From Paralithodes platypus (Eukaryota; Arthropoda; Malacostraca; Decapoda; Lithodidae), in NCBI GenBank assembly GCA_032716605.1, contig CM064560.1, positions 18,211,441 to 18,275,440 of the forward strand: a stretch of DNA of 64,000 nt. The letters run 5' to 3'. The translations under genes were made by a program, and so were the position numbers. Positions 11,039 to 21,804 of the stretch are shown piece after piece. The notes under the pieces are model-generated. The model saw only the letters and a program-made list of their open reading frames with translations, was not told where the DNA came from and searched no databases. How positions within the stretch are numbered: position 1 is the stretch's first letter; every line of letters starts with the position of its first letter.

Positions 11039-11880
11039 ATGGATAAGAGTATTTTCTCTTTCGGTGCGGCTCGGGGCTGTCAAAGTTTAGCGATTATAGG
11101 GCACTTACTCGGCGTAAGGTGTGTCCTTTACCTAGACCATTCGAGAGGTCGGTGGTTATCAAAAGCTTGTCCCAAATGTTCAGCCCTCCGCAATACCTTG
11201 ATTAACAATGAAGATAGTCGATGTAAGGCTATCCTTCAACACATTAAAAATTTGAATATGTAACATATTGTAAGACAATGGCTCATAAATCCCTCCAGTT
11301 AGATGATCAAACTCTTGAGGATTCATTAATGAGTTCAGTTATTACCTCACCCCTTCCGGGATCTTCTTCGGAAGACACTTCCTCCCGCCACCAAAAGAGA
11401 CCTCGGACCAAAACCCCGTCAGATGACCAGTAGGCTCAGGGGTCCCGCTCGTACTTTGACTCCGCAGTAGCCACCGGGGACAAGTCAAAGTCGAGCCGGC
11501 ATAAGACGTCCTCCTCATCAAGAAGGAAGACAGCTAAGGACCCGTCAAAATCAAGAAAGAAATCCTCAGCGAAAAGAGAGACATCAAGAGACACATCTAG
11601 GCAGTCTCAGGCTATTCCCCCCAATTTCCTATTCCCCATAACCCTACACCATCACGCCCCGACCTCGCACACGCCCTGGTTACAGGTGAGTTACCTGTCA
11701 CGGGGCACTGGGTTATAGAGGGAAGGGACAAGAAGAAATTAATGGCCAAGAACCATGTGGGAGAGGTAGGATACTTGGGGTCACTATTAAGTCCTTCCCA
11801 AAATTTCTCAATCCCAAATTTTTGTGTACTCGTCATCCCCCGCCTTGCCTCCTACTTCCGCCGGAAATCTTTTTAGGACT
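11039..11880 (+). pseudogene. gag: DIRS-B gag, N-terminal and middle part, degraded
   Basis: The gene is preceded by the conserved DIRS leader element CCTTATGAGCATTGATTC (about 10943-10960). ATG 11039 starts a 74-residue frame whose part from RCVLYLDHSRGRW to CPKCSALR aligns with the cysteine-rich Gag N-terminus of the other copies, although several cysteines are lost. Ser/Arg-rich coding follows (about 11340-11610). A segment at about 11683-11770 gives GELPVTGHWVIEG...KKLMAKN, matching the GELPV..EWTIEV...RAKD block of the other Gags. The sequence then jumps at about 11875 to a copy of the element's 3' end. Confidence 0.7.
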
Positions 11881-12199
11881 GGACTAAAACGGATGGGTTA
11901 CATGTGTAGCATTAAGGCAGAAAGTCTAGCTTTAAGCTGATTTTGTCAAAAAAGAGGGGGGGGGGGGTATTCTAGCTAAGGACTCTTCCTGCCTCTGACA
12001 TGAGACAAAGTGTAAATAGTACTAAAGTCATGTGATAATCCGTTCCTTAGGCTAAAGTAAGCCTACTCAGGAACATGGATTAATTTTTAGGTGAAACACT
12101 ATGGATGCAATAGGGTTCCCAATATACTCAATAATCTCAGGGATTAGAATTAGAGTAAGAATACAAATATTTTGGTAATACAGTACCGGAGGCCATGAA
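11875..12199 (+). repeat. Displaced copy of the DIRS-B recombinase end and 3' UTR, first half
   Basis: From about 11875 the sequence matches the last residues of the recombinase (VTCVALRQKV, then stop) and the 3' UTR found at 21270-21570, including the 12-base G run after the stop and the CAATATACTCAATAATCTCA stretch. It is split by the RTE insertion and continues at 18028-18205. The copy lies between the gag middle and the gag C-terminus, which is not a normal place for a 3' end. Confidence 0.8.
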
Positions 12200-14055
12200 A
12201 AGAAGAAAGCATATAGAGAGTGGTTGGGTAGTAGAGGGAATGAAGATTCCGAGAGACAGAAACGAGCGAGGTACGTGGAGAGTAAGAGGGTGGTGAAGAG
12301 AGTAGTGAAGGAAAGTAAGAGAAGAGTAGATGAGGAATTTGGAAGGAATCTGAGTGTAAAATGGAGGGAGAGTAAGAAACTGTTCTGGAAAGAAGTCAAG
12401 AAAGTTAGGGAAGGTAGCAAGGGAAACAGTAAGGGTGTGAAAGATAAGAATGGGAGAATGCTAGCCGAGAAGCAAGAGAGAGTCGAAAGATGGAGGGAGT
12501 ACTTCAGTGAGTTGCTAAATGAAAGGAATGAAGAGCCAGCAAACATAGCTGGATATGGTATGGGAGGGAGAAGAAGAGAAGTAGTGGAGGAGGAGGTGGG
12601 GATCAGGAGGTCAGAAGTGTGGGAAGCCATGAAAAGAGTGAAGTTGGGGAAAGCACCAGGAACAGATGGAGTGTGTGGGGAAATGTTGAGGTATGGTGGT
12701 GAGATAGTGATAGAATGGGTATGGAAAATGTGCAAACTAGCATGGGAGAAGGGGAGTGCACCCGATGACTGGAAGACTGGCATAATAGTCCCCCTATATA
12801 AGGGCAAAGGGGAAAGAGGAGTGTGTGGTAACCACCGAGGAATATGTCTTCTAAGCGTAGTAGGGAAGGTATACAGTAGGGTAGTGATTGAGAGAGTGAG
12901 AGTGAGAACGGAAAAATGGATAGGCGACGAGCAGGGAGGTTTTAGGAAGGGAAGAGGATGTGTAGATCAGATTTTTACCCTGAATTGTGTTGTGGAGAAG
13001 TATCTGGAGAAGAAACAAAAGGTGTATGTTGCCTTTATGGACTTGGAGAAGGCCTATGACAGAGTGGATAGAGAAGGTTTGTGGAAAGTACTTAGAATAT
13101 ACGGAGTAGAGGGCAAGTTGCTGAAAGCAGTGAAGAGCATGTATGAGGGTGCAAAGGCGGCAGTACGTGTGGAGAGTGAGCAGAGCGAGTTCTTTGACCT
13201 GAATGTTGGTTTGAAACAGGAGTGTGTGATGTCCCCGTGGTTGTTTACTGTATATATGGATGGAGTTATGAAAGAAATACTATCAAGAGCAGTGGATGTT
13301 GGTGTATCGCTGAAAAGGGAGGGAATTGAGTGGAAGCTACCTATACTGCTGTTTGCGGATGATACAGTTCTGATGAGTGATAATGAATGGGAGTTGCAGG
13401 GTCTGGTAAATGAGTTTGGAACAGTGTGTGAAAAACGGAATTTGAAGGTAAATACGGGGAAGAGCAAGGTTATGGTCTTCGAAAGGGGTGAAGTCACAGA
13501 GTGTGAGGTGAAGCTGAACGGTCAGGCTATGGAGATCGTCAACTCTTTTAAGTATCTGGGCAGTGTGTTGAGTAAAGATGGGACTATGGATGAAGAGGTG
13601 CGGGAGAGGGTACAACAGGGGAAGAGGGTTGTAGGAACGCTAAAAGCAGTAACAAGAAATAGGGTGGTCAGTATGGAAGTGAAGAAGTCCTTGCATGACA
13701 GTGTGGTAATCCCGACACTGACTTACGGAAGCGAAGCATGGACGTTGGTTGAGAGACTCAGACCAAGAGTGAGAGCAGTGGAAATGAATTACTTAAGGAG
13801 TGCGTGCGGAGTTACATGGAGGGATAGACAGACTAATGAGGAAGTAAGAAGGAGGTGTGGTGTGGAGGTAGATGTGCTGGAAAGTGTGAAAAGGAACAAC
13901 TTGAGATGGTTCGGCCATATGGAACGTATGGAAAGCGAGAGAATGACTAAGAGGGTGTACGAGAGTGAGGTGGAGGGACAGAGGGGGAGAGGTAGACCGA
14001 ATATGAGGTGGAAGGATGGAGTGAGGAACTACATGAACGAAGGCGGTGCTGGTTG
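12200..14055 (+). pseudogene. RTE-1 reverse transcriptase, truncated at the N-terminus
   Basis: The frame is open from the element start and would synthesise cDNA by target-primed reverse transcription. RT motifs in order are GKAPGTDGV, NHRGICLLSVVGK, AFMDLEKAYDRV, and LLFADDTVLM with the catalytic FADD at 13352-13363. The C-terminus has the RTE-style LRWFGHMERM and GRGRPNMRWKD. The last about 30 residues (...HPFGDHGVRQ, stop) lie beyond the inserted LINE at 17921-18011. The N-terminal endonuclease is absent. Apart from the truncation and the LINE insertion the frame is intact, which suggests a young copy. Confidence 0.9.
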
Positions 14056-14074
14056 TTGTTGTTGTTGTTGTTCC

Positions 14075-16389
14075 CTAAGCTGCCTGGCCGAACAGCCCCG
14101 AGTCCCTGAGAAAGGCCATGGCCACGATCGGGCTTTCCCACAGAGCTCTCATTGAGTGTAGATTGTGTTGTTGGCGTAAGTGGTTGTGTGAAATGCAGTC
14201 TTCTATGATGTGTTTAATGGTATGGGGTGCTGTGTTACATCCCGGGCAGGCGTCGACAACGGAGTCATCCAGTCTCTTCTGATAGCTCAGGAGAGCTGGA
14301 TGGTGTCCGCATCTCAGCCTGGCCAGGTGGACTCTGTCCTCGCGAGGAAGGGAGGATTCGGAAGGATGGATTTCGGGAGGTCGTGCATGCAGCTGTGTGT
14401 TGTCTGTGAGTGAGTGGATGGATCGGTGAGAGATATGAGTATGGATGTGCTTCTGGAAGTTGGTTCGGGGTGGGCAGGGAGGGAGAGAGGACAATAATTG
14501 TGTGTGATACCGTGTGCTGGGTGTTGTTTTGATATTTCTTGGTGTCTGTGGGTGTGTTGCCATGTAGTTTAGTGGGTGGTCTTGGTTCGTGGAGGCTGCT
14601 GCCAGGAATTGAGTGCCTCTCATGTCCAGATGGTCTTTGACTTTGAGGATTTTGGTTTCTTGATGTAGGTGATCTGTGGGTGCAGTAGCTGTGCAGCCTG
14701 TAATGATCTTCAGGGCTTTGTTTTGAATAGTCTGTAAGGTCTTATGATGTGTTTCAGCTAGGTTAGAAGCCCAGGCTGGGCTTGCGTATTCCATCACTGA
14801 TCTTATGTATTGTTTATATACTGTGGTGGTAGTTTCTTTGTTGTGTCCAAATTTTGTGTGAGCAAGTGACCTGAGGGCGTTAAGTCTGGGTGTCAGTTTC
14901 TTTTTAATGTTTGTGGTGTGCTGTTTGAAATGTCATATGAGTATCATATGTTACTCCTAGGATTTTGGGTGTGTGTGTATGTGTTAGGGGTGTGTTGTTT
15001 ATGGTGAGTTGAGGGATGTATTCGTGTTCTCCTGTCCAACTTGTGAGCAGGGTTGCGGTGGATTTGGCTGGGGCTAGATTAAGTCTGTTTGTAGTGCACC
15101 AGCCATGTAGTGTGTTGAGATAGGGTTGAAGGAGATCTGTTGCTCTTTTTGGGTCATGGTGTGTGCATGTGAGTGTTATGTCATCTGCATAGGAGGCTAA
15201 GTTTATTTGGGGCGTATTGGGTGTAGTTATATCGTGCATGTACAGATTGAAGAGTGCGGGCGATAGGACGGATCCTTGTGGGACTCCGTTTGGAAAGTTT
15301 CTGATTTTAGATGACTGACCGGCAAGATACGTGTGCACATCTGCCTGCTAGGAAGTTGGCCAGCCACCGTTTTGTGTTGTTGTGCATGTTTGTGTTGTAG
15401 ATTTTGTTTGTTAGGTTGTGGCGGGGGATGGCATCGAAGGCTTTACTAATGTCGAGTGTGGCTAATAGTGATCTGTGTGGTGGTCTAGCTGAATTGATGC
15501 CGTCGAAAGCTCTTTGTGTAAGGTCTGTGAGAAGAGTGTTTGTGGAGTGCAGTGGCCTAAAGCCATGTTGTGTTGGAGCTAGGGGTAGGTCAGGTGTAAT
15601 TAGTTGTAATACTAGGCGTTCCATGACTTTGGAGGGGGAGCAAAGGAGTGTGATGGGGCGGTGCGAGGAGGGTAGCGTGGGGTCTTTGTTGGGTTTGGGG
15701 AAAGTGATGATGATACCATGCTTCCAAATGTCTGGTATTGTGTTGTGTGAATAGCTGTAGTTTGATATGTTAGTGAGTGCTTGTATGCCTTGTGGTCCCA
15801 GGTGTCTGAGGTGTATGTTGCTTATGTTGTCTAGGCCACAGGCGGGTGAGTGCTTGAGATTGTTGATGATATGCTTTGTCTGGTGATTGGTGAAGGGTGT
15901 ATAGTCAGGGTCTGTGGGGAATTGTCTCTTACGTCGGATGACACGTCGGTCGTCTTTGTGAGGTTTTAGGTGGCTGACATGTGAAAAGTGATTGATGAGA
16001 GTGTTTGCTTGTTGTTTACATGAAGGAGTAGAGTCTGTTGTTGTGATTGCAGCATGTGATTGTGTTGTGTTGCTGTTGGAAAGTGTGATGCTGTTTAGTG
16101 TTTTGTATAGTTTTTTGGGGTTTGTTTTGTGATCAAGTGTTTGTAGGAAGTTATTCCAATTTAGTTTTTGTTGTTCTTGTATTTTGTTGTTAGTTTGGGT
16201 GTTGAGTGCTTGAATTTGTTGTGTGATGTCTTGTGTGTGGGGTGCTGGGGAGTGTTTCAGTATGTCACGTTGTCTGATGAGGTTTTGAATTTCTGGTGTG
16301 AAGTTGGGGTTGTGTCTTTTTCTGTTACCTCTTAGAATGTGTTTTCTTGTCAGCGTTTTGGATAGTTTTATTGAGTATGTGTACAGCAT
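14075..16389 (-). pseudogene. Reverse transcriptase part of the 2A LINE
   Basis: Pieces 16389-15307, 15338-14904 and 14797-14075 together give an RT: ACGLDNIS, SSHRPITLLCSPSKV, LATLDISKAFDAI, VPQGSVLSPALFNLYMHD and the catalytic YADD at 15180-15191. The C-terminal part has LRCGHHPALLSYQKRLD and a CPGC...HTIKHIIEDC zinc-type motif usual for I/Jockey/R1 LINEs. Frameshifts fall near 15320 and 14850-14900. No RNase H domain was recognised after the RT. Confidence 0.85.
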
Positions 16390-17760
16390 TGTTGATGTTA
16401 GTGATGGGTGTACTGTTTAGAGTTGTGAAGTGTTGTTCTGTCTCATTTGTGAATGCTTCCCAGTTAGCTCTTTTATAATTGGTGTATGTGTGTTTGTGGC
16501 TAGCTGGGGTGAGTCTGGTTTTGGTGGTGATAATGATCGGGAGGTGGTCAGAGCCTAAGGTTCTGACCACCCTCCAGGATGTTGTGGGGGCGAGTTCTGG
16601 GGAGCAAAAGGTGATGTCTGGAGATGATGGGTTATAGAGGGCTTGGTGAGGAATATGGGTATGTTGATGGATGTCGTTAAGGATGATGAGGTTATCGGTT
16701 TGGTTTTGTAGTACCAGCCCTCTGTCTGTGTCGGGGTTGTCGACAAACCAGGCCGACGTCTTGGCGTTGAAGTCACCACCCAGGATGATGTGTGGGTGTG
16801 TGGGGTGTTTGTGATGTGTTGTAAGTGTGGTCTGTATTCATTTGGTACTGTAGGGGATGTTTGGGGAGGGATGTATGTGTTTATGATGGTTATGTTGGAG
16901 TTGTTGCCAGTGCGTATTTTAATTGACTGTATTTCTGTTGTGTTATCATTTGGGGGGAGGAGTGATTTGGTTTGTACACTGGTTACTATGTATGATATTT
17001 CTTTGTGTACCAGGGTGATGAGTCCACCGCCCCCGCCGACAGCCCGGTCTTGTCTGATGGTGGTGAAATTATGAAATGTGGGTGTTTTTTGTGTTGTGCG
17101 GAGTTTTGTTTCTTGTAAGATGGCAATGTGTATGTTGTGTTGTTTGATGAAGTGTGAGAGTTCGTGTTTCTTTGTGTTGATGCCATCTATGTTCAGTTGA
17201 AGAATGTTAATGTTATGTGCACGATGTATGTTGGGTGCTGCTGCACGAGGATGGGGTGGGGGGGTTTGGGGGTGATGGGGGGGGGGGGGGGGGTGAGGGA
17301 GGGGCTGGGGGTTGGGATGGGTGAGGTGGGGGTGGGGATTGGGGAGCAGGAGATGGGGGTTGGAATGGATTAGGATGGGGTGTGGTGTGTTGAGTTGAGG
17401 ATGTGGATGGTATGGGAAGGTTAGGTGGGTTAGGGAGGAGAGGTGGACGGGTTTTAGGGGGGGGAGTGGAGGATATGGGAAGGTTAGGTGGGTTGGGGAG
17501 GAGAGGTGGACGGGTTTTAGGCGAGGGATTTGACTGGGAGAGGGAGGGGCATGAGGAACAGGTCCAGGTGTTTGTGTAGTGTTTCTTGGAGGCAAGTGTT
17601 GTGCAGGTGAAGTGGGTCCAGTTCCCACATGAATTGCAGAGAACTGAACCCTTAGTATGGCGACTCGAAGTGATGGGTTTTGAGCAAGTTGGACATATGT
17701 ATGTGAACGTGGGTCCTGGGTTGCTCTCAATGTCTCCGGCTAGAAGAAGTCTTCGAGAAA
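16325..17760 (-). pseudogene. 2A peptide, PHD-like finger and endonuclease of the LINE
   Basis: On the minus strand, 17758-17711 encodes SRRLLLAGDIESNPGP, matching the 2A consensus (hydrophobic run, then GD[VI]ExNPGP) at which ribosomes skip a peptide bond. A zinc-finger-like block follows (CPTC, CNSCGNWTHFTC, CSSC; about 17700-17550). After a proline-rich stretch with an internal duplication and a 17-base G run (17277-17293), the frame changes into an endonuclease: ILQLNIDGINTKKHEL, LQETKL, GGDFNAKTSAW (about 16790-16740) and SDHLPI. The change of frame is probably due to the homopolymer. Confidence 0.8.
17711..17758 (-). other. 2A-like ribosome-skipping motif
   Basis: Minus-strand codons give LLLAGDIESNPGP; the invariant DxExNPGP core is complete. 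2A sequences at the N-terminus of non-LTR retrotransposon ORFs are known from trypanosomes and several invertebrates. The frame is open upstream for at least 45 codons. Confidence 0.8.
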
Positions 17761-18027
17761 TGACAGCCGGAGAGTCATTTCTCGGTGTAGGAAAAACTGT
17801 GTGATGTGTGTGTGTGGTGTGAGAGGTGTGGAAATTCCCGGCGCGACCGAAGCCGCTCCAAGGACCCGTGCCCCCAGGGAGGGGGCAGGGGATGGTTGTG
17901 CTGGTTGGCGGTGCTGGTTGGGGGGAGGGGCGTCGACTGACTGGGGACAGAGGTGCATGGGGGTGGTTCGTTCGTGGCCACCCCTTCGGGGATCACGGCG
18001 TCAGGCAATAGATAGATAGATAGATAG

Positions 18028-18205
18028 GCCATGAATATGTAGGCCTACATATTAATATATTGGGTGATAATGAATGTTTCATTTAACCTGGGATATATAA
18101 GCTAAATGAATAGTTTATTCTTGGGTAACACCAACTGTTCTATCAAACTTAAAGGTGCAAACACCACAGGCTCCCTTTTAAAAAAACGCCGCCTGTAAAT
18201 AAGAG
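18028..18205 (+). repeat. Displaced DIRS-B 3' UTR, second half
   Basis: The sequence resumes after RTE-1 with GGCCATGAATATGTAGGCC and runs to AACGCCGCCTGTAA, matching 21562-21730. Together with 11875-12199 it forms one about 500-base duplicate of the element's 3' end, placed ahead of the gag C-terminus. Confidence 0.8.
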
Positions 18206-18221
18206 TGTAATTGGTGAGGAG

Positions 18222-18598
18222 ACTTTCCGGCAGAGATCGGTAGAAAATTACTCTCATCCAATATCTTTACAGCTACCTTAGTCTCTAACGAAGCATAGAG
18301 AACAGTTAATTTCCTCCTAGACCAACGACCTGCCACCACTACTAAAATCAAGAGTGAGCAGGCAGCTAAACAAAATTTCAGAACTGAAAGTTCCTTTTGT
18401 GGTCAGTCACAATTCAATCAGTCAGCCAAGACTTTCACAACCCCTGCTCATACCGGGGCACCTAAAGGGCGCGGTCACCTCAAGGGTAGAGGGGAGTGGT
18501 TTCAGGGCCAACATAAGGGTAAACCCAGTAACGATGGTAGCAAGACCTCTCATCCCCCCGTGCCAAAGTCAGAGTCACATTCCTCCTCCAAGATCTGA
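18222..18598 (+). pseudogene. gag: DIRS-B gag C-terminus
   Basis: The frame starts LPAEIGRKLLSSNIFTATLV, which aligns with LPEDVGRRATLSPVLTASLL of the DIRS-A Gag. After an in-frame TAG (18296-18298) comes a basic, Gly/Gln/Lys-rich tail ending at 18598, similar in composition to the Gag tails of A and D. The tail overlaps the start of the RT frame (18354), as in other DIRS elements. Confidence 0.7.
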
Positions 18599-20345
18599 GA
18601 CACACCACAGGACTCTCTCACTCCCAGTGCCAAGGCAAGGCGAGACGGTTCCGAGAGTAGTACTGCCGGACAAGACCAGTCATGTGATTGGCAACTCCCG
18701 AGATTTTTTCCGGGCATGGCCCCGGCGAACATGGGCAAGGACAGTGGTCCGCAAAGGTCTCTCGTGGAGACCCTGTTTAAGTTTCCCCACAGAATTCAAT
18801 CAGGTTTCATTGAAGGCGGGATCCATTATCAAAGAGAGGGCACAAAAGCAGATCATAATCCCCAGTCCAACGTCAATGCCAGTGTTCACATCACGGTTGT
18901 TTTTGGTGCCAAAGAGGGACAGTGTTCAGATGAGGCCGGTGATCGACCTCTCATATCTCAACACCCACATTCACAATCAGTCAGTCAGGATGCTGACGGT
19001 GAATCAGATCAGGTAGTCACTCCCGCCGCAGGGCCGGATGTGCTCAATAGTTCTATAAGATGCCTATAGGCATGTCCCAATCAACAAACGTTCTCAGAGG
19101 TTTCTAGCCTTACACAACGGGAATCAAACGTTTGTCTTTCAAAAGAATACCCTTCGGGTTATATCTAGCACCCCGAGTTTTTTTTTCTTCACAAAACTAG
19201 TCCGACAGGCGTTACTACCATTGCTCAAACAGGGAATCATGATTTTATGGTACCTCGACGAGTGGCTAGTGGTAGCCCAATCCAAGATAACGCACCTTCA
19301 TCATGTTCAACTAGTATTAGACCATGTAAAGACCTTAGGGTTCAGGGTAAACTTAGGAAAGTCATCTCTCCTCCCCACCTAGCAAATCCAGCGGATGGGT
19401 CAAAAGAATTATCTTGGAAGGGAAAAGTGTTTGCCACTTTCACAGGCGGAAACACTAAGGACAATTCCAACTTTAATCCACAACCTCCTGGCGGCTTGGG
19501 CGAAGCCAGAAGTAATTCACTCCTCCTTGACTTGGACAGCTCCACCTCCGACGGTTTGGGTAGATACAGACGCGTCAGGAACCCTGGGATGGGGTTACCA
19601 ATCAAACTTAGGCCATCAGGGTCAGGGTCGATGATCAACTTCAAATCATCTTCATATCAATGCCAAGGAGTTGCTAGTCCCACTACTCTTTTTACAGGAG
19701 CACAACATGAGCCAGGCGGGAAAGTCCCTAGCCTTCAGAATGGACAATTTGACTGCAGTGACATGCATTCAAAAGCAAGGGTCAGTAAGATCAAGAGTGT
19801 TACAAGGGTTGTCGGAAAAGATATTTCGTCTAGCCGCGAGGCTAGGGATTTATCTTCATGCAACATATCGGCCCGGCGTGGCGAATGTATGGTCGGATGC
19901 TATGTCCTGGAGACAGAGCACTCAAGTAGAATGGGCTCTCAGACAAGACATCTTTCAAAAGCTGATTGCAGAGCCCTACCATCCACAAGTAGACTTGTTC
20001 GCGTCAGAAGCATGCCACAGGCTGCCCCAGTACCTCACACGCTGGGGGGGGGGGGGGGGGGGGGTCCGGACGCATTGCTGGTAAAGTGGAACAAATGGAG
20101 CTCCATTTATCGGTTTCCACCTCCAGAGACATCCTTATTGTGCAAAGTAGTTCACAAACTACGGGATTATCGGGGCATGGTCTCGATGATCGCGCTCTTG
20201 TGGCCGGCTCAAGTGTGGTAAAACCAGTTGAAGATGTGGTGCGAGAAACCGGTGTCGCTCCCGATCTCGTATTTCCACTTAGAGACAATTGGAAACCTCA
20301 AGACCTCGCTTACTTTCGCCTTGTGGATATTCAGAAGGCCAAGTA
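18354..20345 (+). pseudogene. DIRS-B reverse transcriptase / RNase H, broken
   Basis: The N-terminal RT part is in one frame (RAWPRRTWARTVV, SRLFLVPKRDSVQMRPVIDL, SYLNTHIHN), then the frame breaks at about 19016. Later pieces in other frames give PINKRSQRFLALHN, the active-site region as YLDEW (19251-19265) instead of the usual YLDDW, and RNase H WVDTDASGTLGWGYQS (about 19555-19605). The RNase H/recombinase linker (VDLFASEACHRLPQYL) is followed by a 21-base G run at 20044-20064. The lost catalytic aspartate and the frameshifts show that this copy is dead. Confidence 0.85.
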
Positions 20346-21302
20346 GCTAGGCCAGTTTGGGTAAACCGTGACTCACAAGTTGATTAATCGATATGCTCTA
20401 TCAAGACGGCGACAGTACCAATCACACTGGAAGTCATTTACTACCTGGGTTGTAGAAACTGGTCAACAACAGTCCTCGGTGGCTCTGGTGTTTAATTATG
20501 TAAATTACCTATTCGACGTTCCAAGTTGTCAGTTGTCACATTAAGGAATCACCTCACAATTAGGACACCATGTTTAGATTTAACTGGTTTGTCTGTACCG
20601 GAGGCGGAGAAAAAGGGTATCATGAGGTCTTGCTTCAAGCCTCACCCTCCTCCTCGTCAACTCACACCCACCTGGTCTCTTGATCTGGCCCTTGAGATGC
20701 TTCAGTCCCGTAAAGATTGCAAGGATCCTCCCTTTGACCTAATACTTAACAAAAAGCAATTTTTTCTAATGGCAATGGCTACGGGTGACAGGGTGTCTGA
20801 GTTGGCAGCGATGAGTTCGGAGCCAAACTGTCTAAGATTTTCAAGGCGCAACATGGGTGTACATATTGCTCCTGCTCCTAACTTCATTGCTAAGAATGAA
20901 CATTCTAATCATGTATTTACAGAGTTCGGAATTCCGGCTCTGAAACAGGGTGACAGGCACCATTTACTGTGTCCAGTACAGTCACTTAGGTTATTTATGC
21001 GGGCTTCCCGGCGATCACAGGCGGGAGCCCTCTGGGTTTCACGGATAGGTGTTCGATTACAAAAACGCCGGCTAGCCGCATTATTGGTGGAAGTCATTCG
21101 AGAGAGTAATCCGGGCGTGTTGGCAAGATCACACAATATCCGTAAATGGGCGGCATCACTTCGGTTCCTCCATAATTACTCTCTAGAAGATATTCAGAAG
21201 ACCCAATTGTGGTCATCAAATCATACCTTTCTCACACGTTACTTGTCCGTCAATCTCATGAAACCTTCTCGTACATGTGTAGCACTAAGGCAGAAAGTCT
21301 AG
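20346..21302 (+). pseudogene. DIRS-B tyrosine recombinase, N-terminus frameshifted
   Basis: This is the integrase-type recombinase of DIRS elements, which inserts circular cDNA without a target duplication. The core-binding part (RRRQYQSHWKSFTTWVVET) is frameshifted at about 20520. From 20526 the frame is open to 21302. Catalytic residues can be placed: Arg in GDRVSEL (20790-20792), HxxR in SHNIRKW (His 21132-21134, Arg 21141-21143) and the Tyr nucleophile in LTRYLSV (21240-21242). The catalytic half therefore looks complete although the gene as a whole is broken. Confidence 0.85.
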
Positions 21303-21796
21303 TTTTAAGCTGATTTAGTGATGTAAGGAGGGGGGGGGGGGAGTACTTAGCTAAGGATTCTACCTGCCTCTGAAGTGAGACAAAATGTAACGAGTATTAA
21401 GGTTATGTGATAATCGTTCCCTAGGCTAATGTAAGCCTACCCAGGAACATTGATTAATTTTTAAGAGGAAACACTATGGATGCAATAAGGTTTCCAATAT
21501 ACTCAATAATCTCAGGGATTAGATCTAGAGTATAAATATTTTTGATAACATTACCTAAGGCCATGAATATGTAGGCCTACATATTAATAAATTTGGGTGA
21601 TAATGAATGTTTCATTTCCCCTGGAATATATAAACTGAATGGATAGTTTATTCCTGTGTTACACCAACTGTTCTATGAAACTTAAAGGCGTTAACACCAC
21701 AGGCTTCCTTTAAGAAACGCCGCCTGTAACCTTCTTTTATATTTGATTTGATATTAAACTGACCTGATTAGTACATGTTCCTTGGACCGTAACCAG
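21303..21796 (+). other. DIRS-B 3' UTR
   Basis: This is non-coding sequence after the recombinase stop, with a 12-base G run at 21330-21341. It is duplicated at 11875-12199 plus 18028-18205, and runs into the hAT insertion. Confidence 0.75.
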
Positions 21797-21804
21797 TTTA
21801 TTAG

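Larger units (their letters stand above)
14056..17906 (-). mobile_element. I/Jockey-group LINE with a 2A motif and PHD-like finger
   Basis: This non-LTR retrotransposon is inserted in RTE-1. The 14-base target duplication GGCGGTGCTGGTTG is seen at 14042-14055 and 17907-17920. The 3' tail is an AAC repeat at the left end. Order on the minus strand: a 5' segment with a 2A-like peptide, a PHD-like zinc finger, a proline-rich linker, endonuclease, RT, and a C-terminal CCHC-type motif. Several frameshifts inactivate it. The exact clade (I, Nimb or Jockey) cannot be settled without alignment. Confidence 0.85.
12200..18027 (+). mobile_element. RTE-1: 5'-truncated RTE-type LINE, split by a second LINE
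   Basis: This non-LTR retrotransposon copy is flanked by the 9-base target duplication GGCCATGAA (12191-12199 and 18028-18036). It ends in a short ATAG-type repeat, as RTE elements often do. The I/Jockey-like LINE at 14056-17906 interrupts it near its 3' end. It is nearly identical to RTE-2 (44257-46538) where they can be compared, with about nine differences over roughly 2 kb by eye. The endonuclease region is missing because of 5' truncation. Confidence 0.9.

Noticed and set aside
19247..20221. A 324-codon open frame in DIRS-B
   Set aside because: It is a shadow: the RT/RNase H motifs lie in other frames of the same DNA, and this frame has no family signature.
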